The translations under genes were made by a program, and so were the position numbers. Source: Oscillatoria sp. SIO1A7 (GTDB lineage: Bacteria; Cyanobacteriota; Cyanobacteriia; Cyanobacteriales; Laspinemataceae). From it: a DNA stretch of 64,000 nt. This document shows, piece by piece, positions 15,001-21,315 of this stretch. Position 1 is the first letter of the stretch. Each line of letters begins with the position of its first letter. The DNA lies in the NCBI GenBank assembly GCA_010672965.1, contig JAAHFN010000013.1, forward strand, positions 61,739 to 125,738. The letters run 5' to 3'. Below the pieces are notes generated by a model that was not told the origin of the DNA, did no database searches, and worked only from the letters and a program-made list of their open reading frames with translations.

Positions 15001-18000
15001 CGGAGATTCGCAAGGCTTTGCGGATGGGCGCGCCTCTGCCTCAAAGTTTGATTTTCTATAATCCGGCTTTTGAGACGGATGATGGGGAGCAGGTAACTCT
15101 GAGTACGAATAAGACTCGGATGCTTCTGAATCGGGATACTGGGGAGTATTACGATTTGAGCGGTACTCCTTATAATCCGGTGAATTCTTTCTTTGGCGGT
15201 AGTTATAAGCTGACTACTAAGGAGGGGATTGAGTATGTTATTGATGCCCGGAATGGGGATTTGCGAACTGCTACGGATCCTAATGGGAATGTTCTGACTT
15301 TTTCGGATGCGGGGATAAAGAGCGATTCTGGGGTTGAGGTTACTTTTGAACGGGATGCCGAGGGTCGGATTGTTAGCGTTATCGACCCCGAGGAGAATAA
15401 GATTGGCTATGAGTATGATGAGAATGGCGATTTGGTTGCGGTTACTGACCGAGAGGATAATACTACTGAGCTTAAGTATGAGGTTCCAGAACGCGCCCAT
15501 TATTTGAATGAGATTGTCGATCCGTTAGGGCGAAGCGGGGTACGGAGCGAGTACGACGATAAAGGTCGCCTTTCCCGGATGCTGGATGTTAATGGGGAAG
15601 CGGTGCAGTTGAGTTACGACCCGGATAATTCGACTCAGACTGTTTTAGACCAGTTTGGCAATCCTACTACTTATGTTTATGACGATCGCGGTAATGTCGT
15701 TTCTGAGGTTGACCCGGTTGGCAAGATTGTCGAGCGTACTTATGACGACCAAAACAATGTCCTGAGCGAGACTATTGTTACGACTGAGACAGACGAGCAA
15801 GGCAACCCCATCGAGAAGCGAGCGACGACGAGCTATACTTATGACGCTCAAGGCAACCGGACTTCTCAGACGGATCCTCTAGGAAACACAGATCGCTACA
15901 CCTATAACTCCCTCGGCAAGCTCTTAACCAGCACCGACCCTCTCGGCAACGTTACCAGTTATACCTTTGATTCGAGGGGTAACGTTCTGTCGATGACCGA
16001 TGCAGAAGGAAACACGACAACTTATACTTACGACTCGGTTGGCAATCCTCTCTCAATTAACCAAGGTCTGGGCGATGAAACTCGATTTGAATACGACCGC
16101 TTTGGTAATCGGACTCGCAAGATAGATGCTTTGGGTAACGAGACGGCCTATACTCACGATGCTAGCGGTAACGTTCTGACCGAAACCACAAAGCTAACTA
16201 CGCCCGATGGAGTTCGCACCCTAACAACGACCAAGACTTATGACTCCGAAGGGAATGTGACATCGGAACTCGACCCTGAAGGCAGTCTAACCCAGTACGA
16301 ATATGATGCCAATGGCAACCAGACTGCAGTCATTGATGCTCTGGGTCGCCGCACCGAGATGCGCTACGACGAAAAAGACAATTTGATAGAGACCATCTTG
16401 CCCGATGCAACGCCCGACAATCGAGCGGATAATCTCCGAATTAAATCAGACTACGATTCTGCCGGGAACCGGACTGCCATTACCGACCCGGAAGGGAAGA
16501 CAACGCTCTATGAATACGATGCCCTAAATCGACCCACGGGAATGATTCTTCCCGACGAGACGCCGGATAACCCGGACGATAACCCCAGGATTGGCGTGGA
16601 GTACAACAAAGCGGGCGAAATGATTGCCATGACTGACGCTCGCGGCAATCGTACCGAATACGAGTACGATGCTACGAGTCTGATAACGCTAGTCCGCAAT
16701 GCTTTGAATGAGGAAACCAAGATTGGCTACGATGCGGCAGGTCGAGAAGTCGGCCGGACGGATGCCAAAGGGCAAACCACTTTACTTAAGTACGATAAGC
16801 TCGGCCAGTTGGTGGAGACGGTCTTCCCGGATGGCAGCAGCACGTTGACCTCATACGATGCTTTTGGCAATGTTGTTGCCGAAACGGACCAAGAAGGACG
16901 AACCACCCGATTTGAATACGATGCCTTAGACCGGCTAAAGGCCGTTATTGATGCGAGCCAACAGCGTACCGAGTATCAATATGACGAAGCAGGCAATCTT
17001 GTTTATCAGAAGGATGCCCTCGGCCATGTTACTCAATTCGAGTACGACGGCTTGGGACGGCAAACTGCAGTCGTTCGCCCAGAGCTACAGCGTATGGAAA
17101 CTTTCTACGACTTGGTTGGAAATGTCCAGCGCGCAATTGACTTTAATGGGGAAACGATTGAGTACGATTACGACGAGTTAAACCGACTGGAGACCAAGCG
17201 TTTCCTCGATGAAGGGCGAGAAGTCAGCTACGATTATGCTCCGGAGGGTCAAATAAAGGCAGTGACGGACGCGCGCGGTTTGACCGCCTTTGACTATAAC
17301 GAACGGGGTCTGCTTTCATCACGAACCGAACCGGACGGCACCACCATTTCCTATACCTACAACAAACAGAATTCGGTAGAAACCGTAACCTCGCCGTCGG
17401 GAACTATCGAGTATCGATACGATGAGTTAAATCGCCTCGATACTGTTGTCGGTTTCGATCCAAGCGAGGTAACCACTTACCAATACGACTCGACGGGCAA
17501 CCTCGAAACTACTTTGTTGCCCAATGGCACTAAGGAGACGCGAGGTTACGACAGTCTAAACCGGCTCGTCTCCGTTGTTAACCAGGATGCTGGCGGAAAT
17601 GTACTTTCGAGCTACACCTACAGTTTGGATAAGGCAGGCAATAAAAAGACGGTTTCTGAGCTAAATGGTCGCAAGGTCGAATATACCTACGACGAACTAT
17701 ATCGCTTGACCGCTGAAGAAATTACCGATACGGTGCATGGGAACCGCACTATTCAATACGCTTACGATGCGGTGGGCAACCGCTTGAGTCGTAACGATTC
17801 GGCGGCGGGTAATACCACCTACGCCTACGATAGCAATGACCGCCTGCTGAACCAGATTTCTGGTGGAATAACGACTGCTTACAGTTACGACAATAACGGC
17901 AATATGACCCGAGCCAATGTTGTTGGTTCGAGCGAGGAGACTATTTATGACTGGGATGGAGAGAACCGCCTTGTAGGTGCTGAGATAACCGACGACGTGG

Positions 18001-19100
18001 GGGGAACGCGCCAACTCCAGTACCGATACGATGACAGCGGCATTCGGGTTGCTTCAATTGTCGATGGCATAGAAACCAGGTATTTGGTGGATAATACTCG
18101 TCCTTATACTGAGGTGGTGGAAGAATATGCACCTGACGGCCAGACTCTAGCTTCCTATGTCCACGGGTTGAATTTGATTTCCCAGAATCGCTCTGGAGCG
18201 GAGTTGTTCTACCTAAACGACGGACATAGTGGGGTGCGGCAACTGAGCGATGGAGCGGGCGGCGTTAGCGATTCTTATAATTACGATGCCTACGGTCGTG
18301 TATTGCAATCTACTGGGCCAAGCGAGAATAACTACCTCTATCGGGGCGAGCAGTCCGATCCTAATTTGGGGTTACAATACTTGCGAGCCCGATACTACGA
18401 CCCCGATTTGGGCCGCTTCCCCAGCGTCGATCCCTTTGAGGGATGGCAACAAGAGCCTATGTCCAGGCATCGCTATCTGTATGGATATGCCAATCCCGTT
18501 ACTTATGTGGATCCTAGTGGGGCATTTACGTTAATAGATCTTCAACAAGCCATAGGACTTGCAACTGCTTTGGCTACAACTTCAGTGCTACAATACACGG
18601 CTGGAAAAACTATTGAAAGCATTGTAGGTGGCGAGCCTGTCAAATGGTTTGGCTTTCAGGTAGGGGGAACCGTTGCAGGACTAGCACCTTTCACCGCTGG
18701 ATTGGGCAACTTAGTCTATGCTGAGTCGAACTGTGTACCTAACAATGGAACTTATCAGTCATACGAAGGAGCCTGGCTGATTGTGGGAGAATTCTTCGGA
18801 CTTCCTGCTGTTTTACCAAGGCTACCCGCCACTGGGTCTGTCGGGCTTTTCAGAGCGACTTCGCCAGGATTTATGGGTCCAAATCCCCTGGCTCTAACGG
18901 GAGGTTACCTCTCAGTAGGCTATACCCTCACTACCCTGGGTGGGTTGACCGGCTCAGCTTTTATTATGGGTTCCGGAAAAGGCAATTCGTTTTGGTCTCC
19001 AGGTCTGGCTTTTGGAGTCAGATATGGAGTAGGAATTGCCTCAGGACTATCTGTACCTCTTCCGGGAGGAAAACATACTAACTGCGCACCTGATGAATAA
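3..19100 (+). CDS. Giant Ig-like/PPC/Rhs-repeat surface protein with variable C-terminal toxin tip (5' end outside window)
   Basis: The frame is open from base 3 and runs about 6365 codons to TAA, so the true start lies upstream. Domains in order, residues counted from base 3: alternating bacterial Ig-like repeats (1-715, with a recurring NDTGISDSD motif), a beta-rich stretch, putative-Ig (He_PIG) domains (about 997-1150), about 22 PPC-type domains (1150-3420), He_PIG, a split SdrD_B-like domain (3560-3950), eight He_PIG units (3957-4703), two Ig-like units, then an Rhs/YD shell (4905-6173). The shell has dozens of YDxxGN repeats and the core motif RARYYDPDLGRF, and ends at NPVTYVDPSG, which matches the self-cleavage motif of Rhs cores. 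The last 192 residues (from 18521) are a glycine-rich hydrophobic tip I do not recognise; a membrane-acting toxin is inference. Two small genes follow at once, as expected for immunity. No signal peptide can be judged because the N terminus is missing. Confidence 0.92.
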   Translation: MASAPVEIRAILDATPPAVIFGLAPSDDTPPVGDSATEISPVTLAGETEPSSKVVLLETGEEQIADETGKFQFSGVALVLGENPFNLEVTDAAGNKTQTTSTITHGASKPVIVAALANDTGISDSDKITKDATIAGSVADESPISKLVARFEGRPLHEITDLISDGNFSLNLEKLEEIYGETLPDGTHTLSLQATDSNGNLSDKYELTFTLDSTAPTVIFGLAPDFDTPPDGDGITTISPVTLSGQTEAGAAVVLAETGTTVTANDGGEFDFSQVELELGSNSFSVQATDLAGNVGSGQQAIIRNEPDATPPIISIGLANDTGISDSDKITSSAEITGTITEESAISQVVAAFNDSTDWLDITSYLKPDNSFDYTEAILAEIFGSSPLPDGSHTLKLRATDDRGNLSEVAEFEFVLDTVIEGSFGLDPAFDTEPAGDGQTELETVTLTGETEAGARIVLQDSSTNASDSGSFQFSGIGLQLGANEFEIVISDAAGNELTLNKVFTRVEIFSDTEPPVISLGLQEDTGISDSDSITNNPTIVGKAVDASYVARLEANLNNQVLSADIITDLEPDGSFVLDGDRLATILGSSLLDGNYELSVLGYDEHGNRSEPVEFSFVLDTQLPEIDFGLAPDFDTAPAGDGETLLQTVALAGQTEAGNTVTLVSAGGVTLQADEFGAFVFPGIDLELGQNDFKVEVSDIAGNKSSLEKAVTRIEAPLSDDIILREENNFSTTYSQAIEISALPSTLSFTIADLSFDETDPAAINDAFEVALLDADGNSLVHTIAPSRNAFFNLTEGETPLLGAGATYDEATGRASLNLQGISAGTNATLLFRLVNDDSDTTTTATIRDIYLTGAAVGEPPLIPGSGDSEINPISATQFSQLSDISASSSPEYGTSSFNSSTSELHAELALRNQGNYAVNGPLLVAVTNISDPRVLVRDADGLTPEGLPYYNFSNLLAGERLEQNELTDSGSLVFYNPNEVQFTYDLKILGELNAGPNIETEPVVEIIGGLNYSYDVDASHPQDQTLTYELLAAPAAMTIDSDSGLIAWETKAQEDIANHAISIQVTDELGQTDIQTFTLAVIETPPNRPPIFTSTPVVDAWINQLYTYDSEARDPDQDPLTYDLIVGPEGLTVNSSTGAVEWTPPPVLVLGDTVLGRTSVPGEKDEFTFSGIQGQRIYFDSLQYSGNAWDWNFDVYGPSGQNVLDTNLNFYNYRYEFNQNIITLPENGNYRIVVNSTGDKTGSYGFSTIDLGQVPEAPFDTVINGILSPGSEDDIFRFTGNAGQKLFIDSLNKSGGTLDWKLFGPDNKQVSSNGFTDVELHLPADGEYLLALRGNSDFTDTTRYSFEIITPDETTTEIAVGDNQNPNTVYGSIDEKGEEDYYTFTGSPGQRIYFDRLSLENNYQTANIYSPSGQLVLTNGFENTTDKAPFALKESGTYRVEIDASLENTGSYSFSILDMDLSTEIQKDAPISGTLDPGWETHLYHFDGSEGERLYLDSPGGTGGANWTLYDSGNEEIGHDGLDRDIELVLPTTDTYTLAIRGHNANSVTYSFEVITPDLEEKALNFGDEISSTIGEKGERDLYTFTGSKGQRLFLDALLETYNIQATLVSPSGTTVWGGIGLSGDASRHPVILPEDGTYELTIDGSLETTGNYSFRLLDITDSDLSPLLSMETPKEGSLNPGTSIQFYRFVGTEGSRIYFDSQGNSPSTSWRLYGPANNELYKESLNFDFEQVLPGDGTYYLMLRGENSTPVNYKIQLVETTPAPTSLSFTNPTNPTIGDIGKLGEQDIYTFTGSVGETLYFDPRQGNSNIKVTIKAPGGKKVFDDHTGTDGAPIHLMESGTYELTVDGNTDNTGAYSFLLSKYPAVPQQIASLTDGLSLAGSLNAKETALYQFSGTAGQQFELASGAPTQGADWVLYAPTTLKNNKYEVLSAALNGQNTTGMLPVDGTYTLALRSDSDNALTYNLQVNDISPEPVTNNIETIREGSIAAPGEIDSYSFTANAGTLVLFDSLDNNSRNITTKISDPDGKNSVFSHNFDTYRDNDNVYQLTKTGTYTIETYGHWNATGDYRFKLVDFTKAEELILNRDYLDVSLSPLETKAYKFTASAGQKIWLDGLNTSNPSVTAFLFNSSGRQIGSHNNLTTDINLKALEAPGEYYLVLRSNNTSATTASFRLLDDTSATPILQNANNITGNFGASDRESFLYKIDGRKGERLYFDRIDGDANNNYYLYAPDGSQVLSKGFAYDEEVELPSDGQYTLVAAGSGGSNKNYTLQVLSPNNRESSFKIGEDIVTWAISSFGQQDTYTFEGTEGQRLWFDSLAGVANINADLYSPTGENIWGWRGQALNADRLPTTLKETGTYRLVVDATNDNIGNYSFRFLDLASGTETGTDQDIEGSFDLDLGGRDARIYRFKNTEKDLSLYFDSLKGDSNNKYYLYDPDGKQVFSYNFGSDYELEKPIVKAEGEYVLVLEGTGQANTEYGLRMVTPETITVPYTIGDVIDSSIDEKGERDIYSFQGTPGQQLWFDSLTSTSSINARLYSPTGKDIWGWRGQGVNGDRLPTILDEAGTYRLVVDGSNATTGAYSFRLLDLAAATETFTGQPIAGDFGSTGRETHIYYFDASEGQYLYFDRTKGGNGNYYLYDRNGKSLFSRAKNLAYDYEGEETTVPLDGEYVLVVSGAGQANNEYELTVVAPPNAIVTPYTIGETISGTIDEVGEKDTYSFEAKGGQQFFFDGLPSSTSSLTVRLLDESGKEVWSGWQYAHSDRQPFTLIEEGTYSLVVDGSNDITGLNYSFRLLDVAKATPLELSQQGTVISGNFLGATGLEASLYRFSGDEGDELYFDRIQGNKNDNYTLYDATGKLLFPYPYARSFDSDIEFTLPYTGDYILAIRGGSNADSVYELEIIKPSRETLPLNLGSLTSGAIDKAGEKDIYTFDGTVGQKLFFDALTGNSQLRGKLFAPSGAKIAENSLDRDWTPLTVTEEGTYSLEIYGSGDYTGAYSFVASDRSQVTPLELGSPITDNLDPGNEADLYRFDGKQGQVLNFDLDATSWQGANWTLYGPDSKALGSPTDRNRDFSLALPATGLYTLAVAGSSTEAVPYSFTVTDETPTPETNAGLGTPHSGTLAANSVAKHTFVASAGTQIFFDSLYNSNGNIRARLFNPDGSQAFYNHYLLGDRSPEVLQQTGSYTLEVYGLGGASDYYEFRLLELPWETPDPKNNENSLQMGVTVEGQIANGRATEVFSFTGTAGQQIFFDGMTGSGGTNIVTPRLISPSGQQIFNLGDPSYSSTDSGFYALTESGTYNLLMIGGQNNPASYRFQILDLAEAEPIEMNQRIEGAIQPGSAANFYKFSGTAEQHLFFDSLAGSSARWKLYRSGFQQPLKDYSINTDFEVELPEDGEYVLAAFGSSATATSYAFQVMVPESPLMTITPADGESGSSDEALAIYPVQIAVSDGRGGEDKQEFRIRVGPDPENTAPIIVSDPITTDYDTRRYKYQVVATDTDNDDLTYILTNGPSDMIIDADTGSIAWGNPVAGIHDVEVRVEDSRGGVDSQTFQLEISDSIPALIKGSVYLDVDGNGSRRVTNPGNMTPLSLGITDRFQDDYTAYTLEKPRGISGIASAITFLDANTMLVAGGAASGGGGFFKVKVLRGEGGHVIGFDNDADPESPYFAEFFAEAPYNDASVVSTPEGAILANMWPPSGVHILKEGGAPNATLPEALGGMTFVPAGLPGEGQLKAVAKWPNSTFYTVNYSQDGTFPDGSPSIKIDSLDVETAVGIGPGSFIYPLLGAPEFATPGLLMAEWDANGIYAYEVDSDGNPIAASRELFMPYHGVWGATVDPITGDFLFTPWSGGGGITIVRGLGQPADNEPGMPNWLVYIDSNENGVRDADEIFTRTDEWGNYSFTLEPGSYRIAQELQIGWTQTSPASSYYDVAVASDETAFGIDFGNVKDNSNNDPNLPPEFASTPPTQPVTSEEKFLYQATATDLNGDELSFELVSRPKGMAISPNGLISWRPNSDSVGTHNVIVKVEDGRGGTDVQSFEIEVKQGNIAPVFTSIAPEVRPQVGRELQYQAKALDADGDSLTYEIVPNSVIPSTSKKPVIDANTGLVTWTPANADLGASGSFTVKVTDGKGGEARQAIDFTINPTPVAPPLTIDTIPATAAQLGIPYSYQLPATSNSGSALRFNLTEAPAGMTVDSSGLLTWNPSEAGEYSVVVEISDAADNKLIQSWTLAASEQAISQPTAVVTVDPSQPNQPADISSKPRTEARIGSTYFYQLEATDPDGDPLNFNLAEAPTGMTVDASGLISWTPTVADFGHNDVVVEIGDGQWNSVQSWSLFVTNQTTNRAPSITSVPNTVTNLERPYQYQLEGFDPDGDFLLWTLAENPLGMVLDPQSGALSWQPTATQIGSHTVRVSAADPQGKLVGQEFTLTVTGINAPPEIVSSPITTAGLGQDYRYRVAATDPENDTLQFGLGLRPDGMAIDANSGLISWTPTAEQTGESVVEVLVYDSQGASNTQTYTVVVASSAVNRAPEIISTAVYLADSGSPYNYQVVGSDPDGDGINYQLIAGPTGMAIDSSTGLVTWSNPTIGTHQVVVGADDGSLGAAQGFALTVQDNAAPVFDSSSTAPTAAVPNELFSYDVRAIDPNGGLLTYRLDDDSVARGMTIDELGRLRWTPTFSDVGSYQVTVEAVDALGTAASQSFNLTVSADTTAPVVEVLPSGVFVADGKFEVPLGSQVTFFTNATDDVGVEGLQLFVDGSPVTLDRNGVGVASASTLGTLNARAVAVDAAGNQGEDTLEIRVYDPSDTSAPFVELSDAISEDLVTEPKEIVGTVSDPNLDYYVLEVAPAAGGEFVELFRGTSSITNGSLGTFDPSVLQNDTYILRLSAFDSSGQASTVEQEVDVAGELKLGNFRLSFTDLQVPVSGIPISVTRTYDTLTAGHQDDFGYGWRLEFRDTDLRTSVGRDELYEQTGIGSVAFKEGTRVYVTLPGGKRTGFTFKPVMDPEIRKALRMGAPLPQSLIFYNPAFETDDGEQVTLSTNKTRMLLNRDTGEYYDLSGTPYNPVNSFFGGSYKLTTKEGIEYVIDARNGDLRTATDPNGNVLTFSDAGIKSDSGVEVTFERDAEGRIVSVIDPEENKIGYEYDENGDLVAVTDREDNTTELKYEVPERAHYLNEIVDPLGRSGVRSEYDDKGRLSRMLDVNGEAVQLSYDPDNSTQTVLDQFGNPTTYVYDDRGNVVSEVDPVGKIVERTYDDQNNVLSETIVTTETDEQGNPIEKRATTSYTYDAQGNRTSQTDPLGNTDRYTYNSLGKLLTSTDPLGNVTSYTFDSRGNVLSMTDAEGNTTTYTYDSVGNPLSINQGLGDETRFEYDRFGNRTRKIDALGNETAYTHDASGNVLTETTKLTTPDGVRTLTTTKTYDSEGNVTSELDPEGSLTQYEYDANGNQTAVIDALGRRTEMRYDEKDNLIETILPDATPDNRADNLRIKSDYDSAGNRTAITDPEGKTTLYEYDALNRPTGMILPDETPDNPDDNPRIGVEYNKAGEMIAMTDARGNRTEYEYDATSLITLVRNALNEETKIGYDAAGREVGRTDAKGQTTLLKYDKLGQLVETVFPDGSSTLTSYDAFGNVVAETDQEGRTTRFEYDALDRLKAVIDASQQRTEYQYDEAGNLVYQKDALGHVTQFEYDGLGRQTAVVRPELQRMETFYDLVGNVQRAIDFNGETIEYDYDELNRLETKRFLDEGREVSYDYAPEGQIKAVTDARGLTAFDYNERGLLSSRTEPDGTTISYTYNKQNSVETVTSPSGTIEYRYDELNRLDTVVGFDPSEVTTYQYDSTGNLETTLLPNGTKETRGYDSLNRLVSVVNQDAGGNVLSSYTYSLDKAGNKKTVSELNGRKVEYTYDELYRLTAEEITDTVHGNRTIQYAYDAVGNRLSRNDSAAGNTTYAYDSNDRLLNQISGGITTAYSYDNNGNMTRANVVGSSEETIYDWDGENRLVGAEITDDVGGTRQLQYRYDDSGIRVASIVDGIETRYLVDNTRPYTEVVEEYAPDGQTLASYVHGLNLISQNRSGAELFYLNDGHSGVRQLSDGAGGVSDSYNYDAYGRVLQSTGPSENNYLYRGEQSDPNLGLQYLRARYYDPDLGRFPSVDPFEGWQQEPMSRHRYLYGYANPVTYVDPSGAFTLIDLQQAIGLATALATTSVLQYTAGKTIESIVGGEPVKWFGFQVGGTVAGLAPFTAGLGNLVYAESNCVPNNGTYQSYEGAWLIVGEFFGLPAVLPRLPATGSVGLFRATSPGFMGPNPLALTGGYLSVGYTLTTLGGLTGSAFIMGSGKGNSFWSPGLAFGVRYGVGIASGLSVPLPGGKHTNCAPDE
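3450..10260 (+). repeat. Array of about 22 PPC-type domains in alternating A/B pairs
   Basis: Within the giant gene, a unit of about 103 codons recurs about 22 times (counted by eye). Each unit opens with a segment like ExDxYTFxGxxGQxxxFDS. A-type units end in motifs such as LxETGTYxLxVDG and YSFRLLDL. B-type units carry WxLYxPxG and LPxDGxYxLAxxG. A and B alternate, giving a higher-order period near 620 bp. PPC domains are extracellular beta-sandwiches of secreted bacterial proteins; here they probably form a long stalk. Copies differ enough that the array is old rather than freshly amplified. Confidence 0.85.
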
Positions 19101-19105
19101 CATCA

Positions 19106-19573
19106 ATGAAAATACTATTGCAAACACCAACACGGTTAACAATCAGGCATTACCCATTAGGTGGCTGGATTTCTACTGCTATATTGGCTGCAATGGGGAT
19201 GGGGTCTCTTGCTACGCCAGTTACTACGCCGGAGGAAGGTATGGTTTTACATGCGATTGTTGGCCTGTTCGTGGGGTTTATTGTAATTTCTGCCTGGGTA
19301 TCCGACGAGGCCAAAGTAGTTACCTGGATTTTTGATAAGTCTGTTGGAACCTTGACTGTTAAGAAGCGAGGTTTATTGGTAACAAAGGTTTCAGAATACC
19401 CGCTTCAAGACATTCGTAAAGTCAGACGGGAAACACGAATAGACGTGGGACTATACGGTATTGAAATCCTCTTGTCCGAAACCCGGCGATTGCACCTATG
19501 CTTAGACTATTCTCTCTTTGTGGATGCAGCGGAAAAGGGAGTAAACTGTATTTCTCAATTTCTCAATTTATGA
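19106..19573 (+). CDS. Small two-helix membrane protein, candidate immunity protein for the first Rhs tip
   Basis: 155 codons, starting 5 bases after the stop of the giant rhs gene, so almost certainly cotranscribed. Residues 20-40 and 45-65 are hydrophobic and look like two membrane helices. The rest is a soluble beta-rich tail (FDKSVGTLTVKKRGLL onward) of the kind seen in small cyanobacterial membrane proteins with a PH-like C-terminal fold; that comparison is from memory and not a firm family call. Position directly after a polymorphic toxin tip is the classic place of the cognate immunity gene. A membrane immunity protein would suit a membrane-active tip, which is inference. The next gene overlaps its stop by four bases. 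Confidence 0.75.
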   Translation: MKILLQTPTRLTIRHYPLGGWISTAILAAMGMGSLATPVTTPEEGMVLHAIVGLFVGFIVISAWVSDEAKVVTWIFDKSVGTLTVKKRGLLVTKVSEYPLQDIRKVRRETRIDVGLYGIEILLSETRRLHLCLDYSLFVDAAEKGVNCISQFLNL

Positions 19574-19935
19574 ATTGGAATTGGAGCAAGTTATTTATAG
19601 TTAACTTAGGAATTTTTCTAGACTGTTATTTTGCCGACATGCTGAACCGATGTAATATAAGCTGGCCTTTAGATCTGCCGCCTAAGTTAAAAGCAATTAC
19701 TTCGGAGGACTATCAAGTAACAAATAAGCAGATTGTTAAGTTTATTGAGTCTGTCGAAAGAGGCGAACAAGCAGAGCTAATTCTGAACGCGAGAGAAATC
19801 AATTGTTTGCAACAGCCTTCTTACGATAATTACTCTAAGTTGTCTGTATCTTCCAAAAAATTAACCCAGATTAAGAGTTATGACATTCAAAATGACGTTG
19901 TTATTGAAGAAGATATCGCTCGCACAGGATTTTAA
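19570..19935 (+). CDS. Unrecognised small protein with N-terminal hydrophobic segment, translationally coupled
   Basis: 121 codons. The start chosen is the ATG in the ATGA overlap with the stop of the preceding gene, which implies coupled translation; a longer frame from 19498 would run through the upstream gene. Residues 1-25 hold one hydrophobic segment, then a hydrophilic domain of about 95 residues. The frame stays largely open beyond its TAA for some 60 codons, so the protein may have lost its original C terminus, but this is uncertain. I do not recognise the family. It is either a second immunity component or a passenger in the toxin operon. Confidence 0.6.
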   Translation: MNWNWSKLFIVNLGIFLDCYFADMLNRCNISWPLDLPPKLKAITSEDYQVTNKQIVKFIESVERGEQAELILNAREINCLQQPSYDNYSKLSVSSKKLTQIKSYDIQNDVVIEEDIARTGF

Positions 19936-20175
19936 GTATGTTATGGAGGGCAGACTTTCAAAGATAAAAGCAATGCCCGGACATTGATTTACCGTTTTAG
20001 TAAGGCGTATTTGATATATATAGCAATCTTAAATGAATTACGAGCCGATTGCGGGTCATTAATCAGTTTCCTTGAAAAAACCTGGTTTCTCATCACTAAT
20101 AATTTAGCATCGCTATAGGATCTTATTTGGCCTATCGTGCCGCCGATGGCACTACAAAACTACAATAATGCAAAG
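19936..20175. other. Spacer between first rhs unit and orphan SUKH gene
   Basis: No convincing gene. Around 20074-20090 it contains a fragment close to a dispersed motif (AAAAAACCTGGTTTCT); a related inverted form occurs near 50387. No clear promoter, tRNA or Rhs remnant seen. Confidence 0.4.
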
Positions 20176-21315
20176 ATGTCCTTATTGACTGATACCCTAA
20201 ATCGACTATTGGAAATCAGACAGCGCTCGGATCCATCGGCTGCTCTATCCCTCGAACCCGGTCTTTCGCTCCGGGAGATTCGCGAAATGGTAAAAGACCT
20301 GCCAATTCGACTGCCTGCAGAGGTCTATGAGCTGTATCAGTGGAGAAACGGTTCGCCGACTGGTTGGTACTTGTCTTTACAAGACGCTATAGCCGCGTAT
20401 TTACACGACCTAGAGCATTACGACTCGTCCTGGATGCCCGACGAGTTTGGTCCCTATTGGTTTCAAATCTTTGACTATACTGAAGCGGAGGAGGCAGGCT
20501 ATATAGTTGCTTGCGAAGACCAAAACAGGTACCCCGTAGTTTTTAGATCCACGAAAGATATTGACTATACCACTAGGAGATATGCTAGCCTCACTGCTAT
20601 GATGCTAACGATCGCAGAATGTAATGAAACGGGTGCTTATAAAGCGGATGAAAGAGGCTATCTAGTTCATGGTTATGAGAAAATAAACGCAATTTGGCGA
20701 AAACATAATTACGAGCTAATAGAAGAATTACTATCCAAGCTAAAAACTCGGGATTTTTCTTCAAATTATTTTCTCGATATATCAATAGATTTATCAAAAT
20801 TTAAGCATCCGGCAATAATAAAGGAATTGATTGAGATTTTGGAAGAAAAAGCACTGACAAATGAAGAATTAGATTTTCAAGGAATGGCGGCAAGATTTTT
20901 AGGGGAAATAGGCGATAGTAGAGCTGTTGTATCTCTCATTAATGCCTTGCAATGTGAGGATTGGTTGACCCGACATTGGGCAACAATATCCCTGGGCAAG
21001 CTAAGGGATGAAAGAGCTGTAGAGCCTCTCATCAGAGGTTTGCAGGACGTCCAAGAAGAAGTCCGAGGAAAGTCTGGGTGGGCTCTGGCACAACTAAAGG
21101 CCGTAGCCCCTTTGATTCAAGCCTTAAGATCCAACGACCCGCTCGTTCGCAAGGAAGCAGCATGGGCTTTGGGAGAAATCAAGGATCCTAGGGCAGCAGA
21201 ACCTTTAATAGAAGCTTTGGAGGACAAGGAACCTGAAGTCAAAGGAATGGCAAAGACCGCGCTTATCGGGCTGATTTCAAAGTTTCCAGATATTGCCCAT
21301 ACAATTCCTTTTTAA
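20176..21315 (+). CDS. SMI1/KNR4 (SUKH)-HEAT fusion, orphan immunity-type protein
   Basis: 379 codons from ATG at 20176. This start aligns with that of the paralogue at 25868 (MSLLTDTLNRLL against MSNLNDGLQRIM); frames from 20137 add only an unmatched leader. Residues 1-150 are a SUKH-type domain, with LPAEVYELYQWRNG as the hallmark N-terminal motif and a conserved LTIAECNETGAY. Residues 190-379 hold HEAT-like alpha repeats (ARFLGEIGDSRAVVSLINAL, RDERAVEPLIRGLQ, LGEIKDPRAAEPLIEAL). SUKH proteins are known immunity proteins of nuclease and deaminase toxins. Unlike the next two SUKH genes, no toxin tip precedes this one directly; the first rhs tip and two other genes lie between. It may be left over from a lost cassette. 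Confidence 0.85.
   Translation: MSLLTDTLNRLLEIRQRSDPSAALSLEPGLSLREIREMVKDLPIRLPAEVYELYQWRNGSPTGWYLSLQDAIAAYLHDLEHYDSSWMPDEFGPYWFQIFDYTEAEEAGYIVACEDQNRYPVVFRSTKDIDYTTRRYASLTAMMLTIAECNETGAYKADERGYLVHGYEKINAIWRKHNYELIEELLSKLKTRDFSSNYFLDISIDLSKFKHPAIIKELIEILEEKALTNEELDFQGMAARFLGEIGDSRAVVSLINALQCEDWLTRHWATISLGKLRDERAVEPLIRGLQDVQEEVRGKSGWALAQLKAVAPLIQALRSNDPLVRKEAAWALGEIKDPRAAEPLIEALEDKEPEVKGMAKTALIGLISKFPDIAHTIPF

Noticed and set aside
13566..15500. Minus-strand frames of 227 and 251 codons across the Ig/Rhs region
   Set aside because: They arise from the skewed codon use of the repeats; no start signals or recognisable motifs.
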